Positions 16,791 to 26,382 of a DNA stretch of 64,000 nt are shown here, one piece after another. The stretch is from Bacteroidales bacterium (GTDB taxonomy: Bacteria > Bacteroidota > Bacteroidia > Bacteroidales > UBA932): NCBI GenBank assembly GCA_023667095.1, contig JAMPAT010000006.1, forward strand, positions 1 through 64,000, written 5' to 3'. The position numbers were made by a program, and so were the translations under genes. The first letter of the stretch is position 1, and each line of letters begins with the position of its first letter. Below the pieces are notes generated by a model. It worked only from the letters and a program-made list of their open reading frames with translations, made no database searches and was not told where the DNA came from.

Positions 16791-18101
16791 ATGAAAAGAA
16801 TTTTCATTGCATTGGCGATATTGCTGTCACTCCAGATAGCAGCCAATGCGCAGAAATCCCCGGCGGATGCAAAGAAGGCAGTAGAGGCTGCCGTTGAGGC
16901 CACTGCGAATCCAAAGAAGGCTGCCAAGGTGGCAACATGGATCAAGCTTGCTGATTCCTATATGGCAGCATATTCGGCCCCTGCAGGAGCCGGATTGGTA
17001 GGTGCCGGACAGCAGGAACTTCAGCTGATCATGGGCAATGACAAGCCTAAGTCCACTGAGGAGGTTGTCCTTTCAGGAGAGCCTTACATGAAGGAAGTCT
17101 ATGAGAGAAGGAACTACTATTACAGCAATGGAGTGCTTTCCATCATTGAAATCACAAAGCCAGTGTACAAGGATGCACTTGCAAAGGCACTGGAGGCATA
17201 TGTTGAGGGCTACAAGATTGATGTGAAAGGTTCAAAGACCAAGGATATCAAGGCCGGAATCCTCAATGTCGCTTCAAAGTATCTTGAAGAAGGTATGAAC
17301 TGCTACATGTTCGGTGATCTTGAAGGTGCAAGCCGCAAGTTCGCTGCTGCTGCCGACGCTGCTGCAACAGAGCCTGCATGTTCTGTCGATTCAACGGCTA
17401 TCTACAATGCCGGATTTACTGCATGTATGGCAGGTGACAATGCCTTTGCAAGGAAGTATTTCGAGAAATGCCTTGACATCAAATACTATGAGGACGGTGA
17501 GGTATATGCAAAGCTTGCTGAAGTTGACCTGAAGCTTGCTGATACACTTGCTGCAAAGGCTATTCTTGAGGACGGTTTTGCAATGTTCCCTCAGAACCAG
17601 AGCATCCTTATCGGACTTATCAACTACTATATCAAGAGCGGTGACAGCCCAGAACAGCTCTTTGTGCTTTTGGACAAGGCAAAGGAGAATGAGCCTGGCA
17701 ACGCATCCCTGTATTATGTAGAGGGTGACATCCACAACAAGCTCGGTCACAAGGAAGAGGCCATTGCAGCATATCTGAAGTCAAACGAGATCAACCCAGA
17801 GTATGAGTTCGGACTTATCGGAATAGGTATCCTCCACTACAATGAGGCTATCGAAATCCAGGAAAAGGCTGCCACAGAGATGGATGATGCAAAATACATG
17901 GCACTCGTGGACGAATTCGAGGCAGCACTTATGAATGCAATTGACCCGTTCGAGAAAGCCTTTGCAATCAGCAAGGATGAGGGAATCAAGGTCAACCTTG
18001 CTGAGTATCTCAAGAACATCTACTACCGTTTCCGCGACAAGGACCAGAAGTTCATGGACGGATACCTCAAGTATGATGAGGTCGTGAAGAACGGTAAATA
18101 G
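16791..18101 (+). CDS. Secreted tetratricopeptide-repeat protein downstream of gyrA
   Basis: The protein has 436 residues with a signal peptide (MKRIFIALAILLSLQIAANA) followed by an Ala/Lys-rich stretch. Residues 200-360 contain TPR-type helical pairs, for example AIYNAGFTACMAGDNAFARK and GDIHNKLGHKEEAIAAYLKS. No catalytic motif is visible. It is probably a periplasmic scaffold for protein contacts. Its position 26 bases after gyrA suggests co-transcription; I recall this pairing in other Bacteroidales but cannot verify it here. It converges with phoH, with one base between the stop codons, and no clear terminator hairpin is seen in that gap. Confidence 0.8.
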   Translation: MKRIFIALAILLSLQIAANAQKSPADAKKAVEAAVEATANPKKAAKVATWIKLADSYMAAYSAPAGAGLVGAGQQELQLIMGNDKPKSTEEVVLSGEPYMKEVYERRNYYYSNGVLSIIEITKPVYKDALAKALEAYVEGYKIDVKGSKTKDIKAGILNVASKYLEEGMNCYMFGDLEGASRKFAAAADAAATEPACSVDSTAIYNAGFTACMAGDNAFARKYFEKCLDIKYYEDGEVYAKLAEVDLKLADTLAAKAILEDGFAMFPQNQSILIGLINYYIKSGDSPEQLFVLLDKAKENEPGNASLYYVEGDIHNKLGHKEEAIAAYLKSNEINPEYEFGLIGIGILHYNEAIEIQEKAATEMDDAKYMALVDEFEAALMNAIDPFEKAFAISKDEGIKVNLAEYLKNIYYRFRDKDQKFMDGYLKYDEVVKNGK

Positions 18102-18102
18102 T

Positions 18103-19041
18103 CTATTCGGCTTTATCGAAAGCCTGGACAATCTTTGATACCAAAGGGTGTCGGACAATGTCTTCATTCCTGAAGAAAATTGTACTGATGCCCTTTATGT
18201 TTTTTGTCAGCTGTATGCCTTTCAGCAGTCCAGAGTCCTCTTTGTTCGGAAGGTCCACCTGGCTGGCATCACCTGTTACAATGAACTTGGCATCCTTTCC
18301 CATCCTTGTCAGGAACATTTTCAGCTGTCCGAGACTTGTGTTCTGGGCCTCGTCAAGTATGACGCAGGCACGGTCAAGAGTCCTTCCCCTCATATAGGCA
18401 AGCGGTGCAATCTGGATTGTACCGTCCACCATGAATTCCTGTAGACGCTTTGCCGGAATCATGTCACCGAGCGCGTCATACAGTGGCTGAAGATACGGAT
18501 CAAGCTTGTCCTTGAGGTCTCCCGGCAGAAACCCGAGCCTTTCTCCGGCCTCAACGGCCGGACGTGTAAGTATTATCCTCTTGATCTCCCTGTTCTTGAG
18601 GGCACGTACTGCAAGTGCAATCGCAATATATGTCTTTCCTGTGCCGGCCGGCCCTATGGCGTAGATGAGGTCATTTTCAAAATATGCCTTGACCATTTCC
18701 TCCTGTGTGCGGTTGCGTGCCTTTATCGGCTTGCCGTCCGTGCCATGAACTATAGGGGAGTCTGCACTTATCCTGAACCTGTCAGGGGATGAACTGCCGT
18801 CGAATATGTCCTCTACATCGTATGGGGTGAGGTTCATCTTGTGACGCCGTCTCTCGATAAGCATGGCCAACTTTGTCTCGAAGTCTTCCACATCGGACTG
18901 CAGGCCGTCTGCAATTATCTCGTTGCCGCGTGCAACTGTCTTCAACTTGGGGAAATGGCTGCAGAGTTCTTCGAGAATCCTGTTCCCCGCCCCGTAAATC
19001 TCAATAGGGTCTATTGCATCCAATGTTATCGTCTTTTTCAT
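18103..19041 (-). CDS. phoH: PhoH family ATPase
   Basis: The protein has 312 residues. An N-terminal KH-like segment (about residues 20-95, including EIIADGLQSDVEDFE) is followed by the PhoH ATPase core. The core has Walker A IGPAGTGKTY, the conserved LTRPAVEAGERLGFLPGDL, Walker B CVILDEAQN, and sensor FIVTGDASQVDLP. PhoH proteins are cytoplasmic ATPases linked to RNA handling and ribosome quality functions; the precise role is unsettled. The order with the CapA-like gene upstream (four bases away) and DUF389 before that suggests one minus-strand operon. Length and motifs are normal. Confidence 0.92.
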   Translation of the reverse strand: MKKTITLDAIDPIEIYGAGNRILEELCSHFPKLKTVARGNEIIADGLQSDVEDFETKLAMLIERRRHKMNLTPYDVEDIFDGSSSPDRFRISADSPIVHGTDGKPIKARNRTQEEMVKAYFENDLIYAIGPAGTGKTYIAIALAVRALKNREIKRIILTRPAVEAGERLGFLPGDLKDKLDPYLQPLYDALGDMIPAKRLQEFMVDGTIQIAPLAYMRGRTLDRACVILDEAQNTSLGQLKMFLTRMGKDAKFIVTGDASQVDLPNKEDSGLLKGIQLTKNIKGISTIFFRNEDIVRHPLVSKIVQAFDKAE

Positions 19042-19045
19042 TTTT

Positions 19046-20275
19046 CTATTTTCTCCTCTTGCTGTCTTCTATTCCTAATGTCTCCAATATTCTTCTATAT
19101 GTTTCTGTCATTTTGATGTAGTCGGACTTGTCATTCCAGTCATCTTCCCTTGACATGTATTCCCTTACCTGCACTGTGGCGTGGCTGTCTGTCAGCCGTC
19201 CTGGAAGCGAGCACCATGTGAATGTGTATTCCGGTGCAAGCAGCCTTACATTGCCGTCCGTATCCCTCGTAGCCCTCAAGGTAGCAATCAGCCCTATCTG
19301 GGTGTTTTTTGCGCTCATGTTGGAGATTATGTTTCCAAGGGAATACGCCACCGGGACTGTCTTCTCTCCTGCTGCTGTCATGACCTTGACTGAATCGATG
19401 TCCTGCACGACATGCGGATGCGAACCGATTATCGCGTCCGCACCTTTCCGGGCAAGGAATTCTGCAATTTCGCGTTGCTCTCTGCAATGCTTCAGGTCAT
19501 ATTCTATGCCCCAGTGAGGAAGTGCAATCACAATGTCCGCTCCCTCCATGGCTTTCTCCATGGCTGCTGCAATTTCTGTGGTATCGGTCCTGCATACCTT
19601 TGGAAAAGCATCAGGGATGTCTACATTTGTCCCGTATGTGAAATTCACGAGAGCAATCCTTATTCCCTTCGATTCCATGAAAAGAGGATAGCCTCCGGAA
19701 AGGTCCGTGCTGTCAGCGAAGCATCCTGTATTGAGGATTCCCAATGAATCCTTCATTCTGCTGTATACTTTCAGGGTGCGCCTGATTCCGCTGAGGCCCT
19801 TGTCAAGGATATGGTTGTTCGCTGTCAGGAATACATCCACACCGCACTCTGCTACATAATAGGCGTATGAATCCGGTGCTGCAAACGCTGGGTATCCGCT
19901 GAACGGGGGACCGGCAAGTGTAAACTCCATGTTGGCTATGCTGATGTCGGCATCTGTCAGAATGCCCTTGATTCCTTCAAGGCATGGCGTGAAATCGAAG
20001 TCCGTATGGCTTGCCTGTGAGGCTTTCCCGTTGGCTCTTGCAAACCTGTCCCTGCAGTTGTCTATCTGTGACTGGTGAAGCATCACGTCGCCTATTATGG
20101 TGACAGAGACAGTGTCCGGAGTTGGCTTGCTTTTCTCTGGTATCCTGAATGGTGTCATGCCGTCAATATGTACATGAGGCATAATCTCCAGTATGTTTTC
20201 TGCCGATTTCCACTCTTGTGCATTTGCACCGCAGAAGCAGATGGCAGCAATCATTATGCTATACAGTCTCTTCAT
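19046..20275 (-). CDS. CapA-family protein (PGA_cap metallophosphatase-like)
   Basis: The protein has 409 residues with a signal peptide (MKRLYSIMIAAICFCGANAQ). The CapA/PGA_cap domain is seen from VSVTIIGDVMLHQSQI (metal-site aspartate), through SIANMEFTLAGPP and FLTANNHILDKG, to ALPHWGIEYD and IIGSHPHVVQ. These match the calcineurin-like phosphoesterase metal-binding motifs of CapA proteins, some of which take part in poly-gamma-glutamate capsule synthesis. No capB/capC neighbours are present, so capsule production is not implied; a hydrolytic role in the periplasm is possible. The start overlaps the end of the DUF389 gene by 17 bases, implying coupled translation. Confidence 0.85.
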   Translation of the reverse strand: MKRLYSIMIAAICFCGANAQEWKSAENILEIMPHVHIDGMTPFRIPEKSKPTPDTVSVTIIGDVMLHQSQIDNCRDRFARANGKASQASHTDFDFTPCLEGIKGILTDADISIANMEFTLAGPPFSGYPAFAAPDSYAYYVAECGVDVFLTANNHILDKGLSGIRRTLKVYSRMKDSLGILNTGCFADSTDLSGGYPLFMESKGIRIALVNFTYGTNVDIPDAFPKVCRTDTTEIAAAMEKAMEGADIVIALPHWGIEYDLKHCREQREIAEFLARKGADAIIGSHPHVVQDIDSVKVMTAAGEKTVPVAYSLGNIISNMSAKNTQIGLIATLRATRDTDGNVRLLAPEYTFTWCSLPGRLTDSHATVQVREYMSREDDWNDKSDYIKMTETYRRILETLGIEDSKRRK

Positions 20276-21599
20276 ATACGACTACATTGTCAAAGTCCAA
20301 CCTGATCCTGATCCAGTTTGTCAGGCGTGCCTTTTCCTGTCCGCTCAGTTCCGATGTGCTCCTGATTACTACAAATACGGTATCTGTCCGTGACAGGTCA
20401 TCTGCCTTGACCTGTGCTCCCTTTGAGATGAATACCTCCTTTATTGAAGGGTACTGGCTGGTGATTTCCTTTGTAATCTGGATGTATGGTATATCGTTCC
20501 TCTGCATTTCCTGGATTACATTCTCCAGCCTCTTGATCTCTGCATCGCGCATGCCTATTTCATTGTCGGTCCGCTCGTAGATGCCCTTTACAATCTCTGA
20601 TTCGCTGAGTGCATCTGCGCTTGCAGTCTCGTTTATGAGTATCTGGCTGCTTTCTATTCCGTATCTTGAGGCCGCCTCCATCAGGTTGCTCTTGTCAATG
20701 GACGTCAGCGTCTCTCCGGAGATGAACAGCTCAACTTTCGAGCCTTTATGGTGCGAAACCTTGTAGTCATATATATATGCCTTGTTCATGACCTTGTTCC
20801 CGGAGATGAATTCCGAGACGTTCTTGCTGAAATTGTTTTCCTTTATCATTGTGATTGCCGACCAGATGCTCGGTATTATCACTACGAGGACAACGATGCT
20901 GATTATGGTCTTGACGTGTTTCTTGCGCTTAGTGCTTTCAAATTCCATGGTGCTGAAACCCATGTACTTGACCATTGCATATGTGGCCAGTGTTATGAAG
21001 ATGCAGTTGATGAAGAACAGGTAGAGCGCACCTATGAAATACAGCAGCTTTCCGCTGGCCAGCCCGAACCCTGCTGTACAGAGCGGAGGCATGAGTGCTG
21101 TCGCGATTGCAACTCCGGAGAACACTGTACCCTTCTCTTTCCTGCACAGTTCGAAGATTCCTGCGAGTCCGCCGAAGAGCGCAATCAGCACGTCATATAT
21201 TGTAGGATTGGTCCTTGCTAAAAGCTCTGTCGGATTTGACAGGCTCAGGGGCGTTATAAGGAAATATATGAATGAGGCCAGGAGGCTTATGAGGACCATG
21301 ACAAGGAGATTCTTGAGCGATTCCTTGATGAGGTCGAGGTCGTTGGTCCCAAGTCCGAGCCCGATGCCGAAGATCGGCCCCATGAGAGGGGATATGAGCA
21401 TTGCACCGATGATGACAGGTATGGAGTTCACATTGAGCCCCACTGAAGCTATAACAATGGAAAACACAAGAATCCATACGTTCGGACCCTTGAAGTATAT
21501 ATTGCCCCTTATTGCCTTTTGTGCGGCCTGTGTATCTACGTGTTCAGAGAGATTCGCTATCTCCTTTACCTGTTCACGGAATCTGTTCAATACCGACAT
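20259..21599 (-). CDS. DUF389 (TIGR00341-type) integral membrane protein
   Basis: The protein has 446 residues. Residues 40-260 hold six to seven hydrophobic helices with the DUF389 landmarks IVIASVGLNVNSIPVIIGAM, LISPLMGPIFGIGLG, and GVAIATALMPPLCTAGFGLA. A soluble C-terminal region (about residues 265-446) may form a coiled coil around IGMRDAEIKRLENVIQEMQ. The function of this family is unknown; a small-molecule transport or sensory role is only a guess. The gene diverges from the SPOR lipoprotein gene. A CAAATATA at 21637-21644 is a minus-strand -7 box candidate. It overlaps the CapA-like gene downstream. Confidence 0.8.
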   Translation of the reverse strand: MSVLNRFREQVKEIANLSEHVDTQAAQKAIRGNIYFKGPNVWILVFSIVIASVGLNVNSIPVIIGAMLISPLMGPIFGIGLGLGTNDLDLIKESLKNLLVMVLISLLASFIYFLITPLSLSNPTELLARTNPTIYDVLIALFGGLAGIFELCRKEKGTVFSGVAIATALMPPLCTAGFGLASGKLLYFIGALYLFFINCIFITLATYAMVKYMGFSTMEFESTKRKKHVKTIISIVVLVVIIPSIWSAITMIKENNFSKNVSEFISGNKVMNKAYIYDYKVSHHKGSKVELFISGETLTSIDKSNLMEAASRYGIESSQILINETASADALSESEIVKGIYERTDNEIGMRDAEIKRLENVIQEMQRNDIPYIQITKEITSQYPSIKEVFISKGAQVKADDLSRTDTVFVVIRSTSELSGQEKARLTNWIRIRLDFDNVVVYEETV

Positions 21600-21654
21600 G
21601 ATGCTATATGATTTACATTAATACAAAACAACAGTGCAAATATATCATATTTAT

Positions 21655-21685
21655 TTTGTACCGGATGATTAATTGGTTAAATTTG
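21655..21685 (+). promoter_or_regulatory. Promoter of the SPOR lipoprotein gene
   Basis: TTTG (21655-21658) and TAAATTTG (21678-21685) are separated by 19 bases, a full match to the Bacteroidetes promoter. The start codon follows 25 bases later. Confidence 0.75.
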
Positions 21686-21709
21686 CGACTTGCGCAAACG
21701 AAAAACATT

Positions 21710-22210
21710 ATGAAAAGATCAGTGCTCCTAATACTTTTGCTGTCCGTTGTGACGCTGGGCGGCTGTGATATGTTCAGGAAGATAGCAGGACGCCCTACAT
21801 CTGACGAACTTGATCTCAAGAGGCTCAGGATAGAGGCACAGCAGGCTGAGATAGATTCATTGAAGGCCGAGCACAGGAAACTGACGGATTCGCTTGCAAT
21901 GGTTGACTCACTGCGCCAGTTGAGCGGGACTGTGCTGAACCTGTCTGAACTTGGAGGGCTTTACACGACCTCGCTTGACTTCAAGTACTATATCATAGTC
22001 GGATCGTTCCGTAACCGGACATATGCCGAAAATCTGCTTGTAAATGTGGCGGGCTATGGCTATGCACCAGTGCTTATCTGTTTCAGGAACGGCCTGTTTG
22101 CAGTGGGAATCTCACCCGAGAACAGGGTTGAGGCTGCAGTGAAGTCGCTGAAGGCTGTCAAGAATGAGGAGTTCTGCCCGTCTGATGTATGGATTCTTGT
22201 AAACGAATGA
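21710..22210 (+). CDS. SPOR-domain lipoprotein
   Basis: The protein has 166 residues. A lipoprotein signal peptide (KRSVLLILLLSVVTLGGC) ends at Cys20. Next comes a Glu/Lys/Leu-rich coiled-coil stretch (residues 30-70) and a C-terminal SPOR-like fold (YYIIVGSFRNRTYAENLLVN, then YAPVLICFRNGLFAVGI). SPOR domains bind denuded septal peptidoglycan, so the protein is likely an envelope lipoprotein acting at or near the division site. I chose the ATG at 21710 because it begins the signal peptide and follows a strong promoter; an upstream extension to 21608 would lie over that promoter. The stop overlaps the next start (ATGA at 22207-22210). Confidence 0.8.
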   Translation: MKRSVLLILLLSVVTLGGCDMFRKIAGRPTSDELDLKRLRIEAQQAEIDSLKAEHRKLTDSLAMVDSLRQLSGTVLNLSELGGLYTTSLDFKYYIIVGSFRNRTYAENLLVNVAGYGYAPVLICFRNGLFAVGISPENRVEAAVKSLKAVKNEEFCPSDVWILVNE

Positions 22211-23583
22211 TTATGGGTATGCAGTCTTTTATGCGGATTGTCCTTATAGTTGCCGCAACGGCATTTTCTACATTCTCATACGCCCAGTACAGGACTGACC
22301 GGCCGTATGATTCTCTCTATGACAGCGAGACAGTCGCTTCCTTCAGGGAGCAGGTCGGATATATAGCCTCTTCCAGGATGGAGGGGCGTGCACCAGGGTC
22401 GGAAGGCGAGAAGGAGACAGCTGAATATATATATGACAGGCTTTCCGCTGCCGGTGCCGATATGCTGTGCGGAAAGTCCGGGGATGAATTCGGAATAGCA
22501 CGTGAGAATGGGGATACTCTTGTCTCACGCAATGTCATCGGCTTTGTCCAGGGGTATGACAAGACCTTGAAAGACAGATATATAGTTGTAGGAGCAAGGC
22601 TTGATAACCTTGGCGTCAACCACATGACAGTGGACGGAAAGCCATTTGACCAGATATATTATGGGGCAAACGGGAATGCTTCCGGGCTGGCGATGCTGAC
22701 TGAACTTGCGAGAATGGTATCCACCAATGCCATAATGTTCCGCCGTTCAGTCATTTTTGTGGCTTTCGGGGCTTCTACAGAAGGGTATGCAGGTGCGTGG
22801 TATTTCCTTAACCGCTCTTTCGGTGATGCGGGACGGATTGATGCGATGATAAATCTCGACATGCTCGGGACCGGGGACAACGGATTCTATGCCTATACAG
22901 CTTCAAATGCCGGCCTGAATGCAATTATCGGCAATGTGGCAAACGGGCTGCAGCCTGTCAGGCCGTCACTTGTTGCCGGTGAGCCATATCCGTCCGACCA
23001 CAGGGCGTTCTATTCAAAGGAGATTCCTGCAGTAATGCTTACAAGCGGCAAATACCCTGAGCACAATACATATCGGGATACCGGCTCAATCATTGACTAT
23101 GAAATGCTTGAGAAGGAACTTGAATATACGTATAACCTTACCCTTGCAATCGCAAATACCGGTACTGCACCTGCTTTCAGGCCTGATGAAATGCCGAAGC
23201 GCGGACCGTCATACGACGATGTGGTGTCCGTCAGTGACTGTGATGTAAAGCCTATGTTCCTGAACAGCGATGACCCGCGCCAGTTCCTGCAGAAATGGGT
23301 CTACCAGTATCTGAAATATCCTGGATATGCCATTGAAAACGGAATCCAGGGGCGGGTGCTGGTCGATTTCATAATAGACAAGGACGGAAAGGTAACTGAT
23401 GTAAAGGTAATAAAGGGAGTGGACCAGGTGCTTGATGATGAGGCTGTAAGGGTCATTTCAGCTTCCCCTAAATGGCGGCCGGGACGCCTTAAGGGCAACA
23501 AGGTGAGGACTTCAATGACTCTGCCTGTCGAGTTCCGCCTTGAGAAAAAGGGGGGCAGGCCAAGCTTCGGGATAAAGAAATAA
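22207..23583 (+). CDS. Catalytically degenerate M28-family protein fused to a TonB C-terminal domain
   Basis: The protein has 458 residues with a signal peptide (IVLIVAATAFSTFSYAQ). Residues 35-310 follow the M28 metallopeptidase fold, but the zinc site is largely lost. The ligand histidine of the usual AHxD motif is Arg131 (GARLDNLG). The DDNASG motif is NGNASG (Asn155, Gly156). The catalytic/ligand Glu-Glu pair is Ser190-Thr191 (FGASTEG). Asp218 (NLDMLG) and SDH (His265) remain. Residues 375-450 form a TonB C-terminal domain (YPGYAIENGIQGRVLVDFII, PKWRPGRLKG). It is therefore probably a non-enzymatic binding protein or energy-transfer partner at the envelope. The start at 22207 overlaps the SPOR gene stop. 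Confidence 0.8.
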   Translation: MIMGMQSFMRIVLIVAATAFSTFSYAQYRTDRPYDSLYDSETVASFREQVGYIASSRMEGRAPGSEGEKETAEYIYDRLSAAGADMLCGKSGDEFGIARENGDTLVSRNVIGFVQGYDKTLKDRYIVVGARLDNLGVNHMTVDGKPFDQIYYGANGNASGLAMLTELARMVSTNAIMFRRSVIFVAFGASTEGYAGAWYFLNRSFGDAGRIDAMINLDMLGTGDNGFYAYTASNAGLNAIIGNVANGLQPVRPSLVAGEPYPSDHRAFYSKEIPAVMLTSGKYPEHNTYRDTGSIIDYEMLEKELEYTYNLTLAIANTGTAPAFRPDEMPKRGPSYDDVVSVSDCDVKPMFLNSDDPRQFLQKWVYQYLKYPGYAIENGIQGRVLVDFIIDKDGKVTDVKVIKGVDQVLDDEAVRVISASPKWRPGRLKGNKVRTSMTLPVEFRLEKKGGRPSFGIKK

Positions 23584-23611
23584 TAGAATAAGAATATTAC
23601 GACGATAACTT

Positions 23612-26377
23612 ATGGAATACAATTTTAAGGAAATTGAAGCCAGATGGCAGGCTTATTGGGCAAAGAATCACACATTCAAGGCTGAGATTGACAGTTCAAG
23701 GCCTAAATATTATGTTCTTGACATGTTCCCCTATCCTTCAGGTGCCGGACTTCATGTCGGGCATCCTCTCGGATATATAGCAAGTGACATATTCAGCAGG
23801 TACAAGAGGCTGTGCGGCTTCAATGTGCTCCATCCGATGGGATACGATGCATTCGGACTGCCTGCAGAGCAGTATGCAATCCAGACCGGACAGCATCCTG
23901 CAGTAACTACAGAGAAGAATATTGCAAGATACCGTGAACAGCTGGACAGGATCGGCTTTTCGTACGACTGGTCAAGGGAGATAAGGACATGTGACCCTGA
24001 GTATTACAAATGGACCCAGTGGGCTTTCCTGAAGATGTTCGGAAGCTGGTACTGCAATGACTCTCAGAAGGCTCGTCCTATAGAGGAGCTTGTGAGTGCC
24101 TTTGAAAAATGCGGTACTGAAGGCCTGAATGCAGCCTGCGGTGAGGAAATGTCATTTACTGCAGAGCAGTGGAACGCCATGACAGACAAGGAGAAATCCG
24201 ATGTGCTGATGAACTACAGGATTGCCTATCAGGGTGAGACAGCAGTGAACTGGTGTCCTCAGCTCGGGACCGTATTGGCCAATGATGAGGTCAAGGAGGG
24301 ATATTCCGTGAGAGGTGGCTTCCCTGTCGAGCAGAAGAAGATGACACAGTGGCTCCTGAGGGTGTCCGCATATGCAGGACGTCTGCTCGAGGATCTTGAG
24401 GACCTTGACTGGACAGATTCGCTCAAGGACATGCAGAGGAACTGGATTGGACGTTCGCAGGGTGCTGAAATGGTATTCAAGGCATATAACGGGGACAAGG
24501 AATATGACATGGTAATCTTCACCACCCGTGCCGATACTGTCTTTGGAGTTACATTCATGGTGCTTGCCCCGGAAAGCGAATGGGTTGAAAAGCTTACAGC
24601 ACCTGGACAGAAAGCTGCTGTCGAGGAATATCTCGCCATGGCAAGGAAGAAGACAGAGAGGGAGAGGCTGGCCGAGACACGCAAGGTTACAGGTGTCTTC
24701 TCCGGTTCGTATGCCGTGAACCCTCTTACCGGTGCCAAGGTTCCTGTCTGGATCTCTGAATATGTGCTTGCCGGATATGGGACAGGTGCAATCATGGCCG
24801 TACCTGCGCATGACAGCAGGGACTATGCATTTGCAAAGCGTTTCGACCTCCCTGTAATACCTCTTATTGAGGGCTGCGATGTCAGCGAGGGCAGCTTTGA
24901 CGCCAAGGAGGGAATCATGTGCAATTCGGGCTTCCTCAATGGAATGACAGTAAAGGAGGCGATTCCGGCAGCGATTGACTATGTCAAGCAGCACGGGATA
25001 GGCCACAGGAAGATAAACTACAGGCTCCGTGATGCCATATTCTCACGGCAGAGATATTGGGGTGAGCCGTTCCCTATATATTATAAGGACGGCATGCCTC
25101 AGCCTATGGATATGGACAGCCTCCCTCTCCAGCTTCCGGAGATTGATGAATACAGGCCTACCGAGACTGGGGAACCACCTCTTGGAAGGGCAAAGGGGTG
25201 GACTATAGACGGATACCCTATAGAGAAAAGCACCATGCCTGGCTTTGCCGGCAGCAGCGCATATTATCTGCGCTATATGGATCCGCACAATGCTGACGCT
25301 CTCGTAAGCAGGGAGGCAGATGAATATTGGAGGAATGTTGACCTGTATATCGGTGGAACAGAGCATGCCACCGGTCACCTTATCTATTCACGTTTCTGGA
25401 ACAAGTTCCTCTATGACCTTGGCTATGTCTGCGAGAAGGAGCCGTTCAGGAAACTGATAAACCAGGGAATGATACAGGGACGCTCCAACTTTGTCTACCG
25501 TATAATCAACACAAATACATTTGTCTCTGCAGGCCTTAAGGACCAGTATGAGACTACTGAAATACATGTAGATGTCAACATAGTGGACAACGACCGTCTG
25601 GACATGGAGGCTTTCCGCAGATGGATGCCTGAATTTGCATCAGCAGAGTTCATTCTTGAGAATGGTGAATACATCTGCGGATATGGTGTGGAGAAGATGA
25701 GCAAGTCAATGTTCAATGTGGTCAATCCTGACATGATCTGTGATACATACGGTGCGGATACCTTGAGGCTCTATGAGATGTTCCTTGGACCATTGGAGCA
25801 GTCAAAGCCTTGGGATACAAAGGGAATAGACGGTGTCAACCGCTTCCTGAGGAGAGTCTGGAGGATGTTCTATGACCGCGATGGATTCATTGTGGCTGAC
25901 GGCGAGCCTACACCTCAGGAACTCAAGTCCCTGCATAAGCTTATTGGAAAGGTACAGGCCGACATCGAGGCATTCTCATTCAATACGGCTGTGAGCGCAT
26001 TCATGATTGCGGTGAATGAACTGTATGAGCTTAAGTGCAACAAGCGTGCTGTGCTGGAGCCTCTTGTAATCCTGCTTTCTCCGTTTGCACCACATATTGC
26101 AGAGGAACTTTGGCAGGCTCTCGGACATGGTGAAAGCATCACATTTGCATCTTTCCCTGAATATATAGAGGCCTATACTGTAGAGAATACATGTACATAC
26201 GCAGTCTCATTCAACGGAAAGACACGCTTTACGGTCGAACTTCCGGCAGATATGCCGCGTGAGGATGTGGATTCGCATGTCCGCTCCCTGGAGCAGACTT
26301 CCAGATATGTCGGTGAAGGCAATATCGTGAAGGTGATTGTCGTGCCAGGCAAGATTGTAAATATAGTTGTGAAGTAA
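23612..26377 (+). CDS. leuS: Leucyl-tRNA synthetase
   Basis: This 921-residue class I synthetase charges tRNA-Leu in the cytoplasm. The HIGH-type motif is LHVGHPLGY (about residue 48), the KMSKS loop is EKMSKSMFN (about residue 697), and the editing domain is marked by [19 protein letters not shown] and [15 protein letters not shown]. The zinc-type insertion and the C-terminal tRNA-binding end ([16 protein letters not shown]) are present. The bacterial LeuS layout is complete and length is normal. A short inserted region with an acidic linker (residues 155-190) is common in this phylum. It starts 28 bases after the M28-like gene and ends five bases before the YitT gene, so a shared transcript is likely. 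Confidence 0.97.
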   Translation: MEYNFKEIEARWQAYWAKNHTFKAEIDSSRPKYYVLDMFPYPSGAGLHVGHPLGYIASDIFSRYKRLCGFNVLHPMGYDAFGLPAEQYAIQTGQHPAVTTEKNIARYREQLDRIGFSYDWSREIRTCDPEYYKWTQWAFLKMFGSWYCNDSQKARPIEELVSAFEKCGTEGLNAACGEEMSFTAEQWNAMTDKEKSDVLMNYRIAYQGETAVNWCPQLGTVLANDEVKEGYSVRGGFPVEQKKMTQWLLRVSAYAGRLLEDLEDLDWTDSLKDMQRNWIGRSQGAEMVFKAYNGDKEYDMVIFTTRADTVFGVTFMVLAPESEWVEKLTAPGQKAAVEEYLAMARKKTERERLAETRKVTGVFSGSYAVNPLTGAKVPVWISEYVLAGYGTGAIMAVPAHDSRDYAFAKRFDLPVIPLIEGCDVSEGSFDAKEGIMCNSGFLNGMTVKEAIPAAIDYVKQHGIGHRKINYRLRDAIFSRQRYWGEPFPIYYKDGMPQPMDMDSLPLQLPEIDEYRPTETGEPPLGRAKGWTIDGYPIEKSTMPGFAGSSAYYLRYMDPHNADALVSREADEYWRNVDLYIGGTEHATGHLIYSRFWNKFLYDLGYVCEKEPFRKLINQGMIQGRSNFVYRIINTNTFVSAGLKDQYETTEIHVDVNIVDNDRLDMEAFRRWMPEFASAEFILENGEYICGYGVEKMSKSMFNVVNPDMICDTYGADTLRLYEMFLGPLEQSKPWDTKGIDGVNRFLRRVWRMFYDRDGFIVADGEPTPQELKSLHKLIGKVQADIEAFSFNTAVSAFMIAVNELYELKCNKRAVLEPLVILLSPFAPHIAEELWQALGHGESITFASFPEYIEAYTVENTCTYAVSFNGKTRFTVELPADMPREDVDSHVRSLEQTSRYVGEGNIVKVIVVPGKIVNIVVK

Positions 26378-26382
26378 ATGCC

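Noticed and set aside
18102..18102. Terminator between the TPR and phoH genes
   Set aside because: The stop codons are one base apart, and no stable hairpin with a T-tract was found around them.
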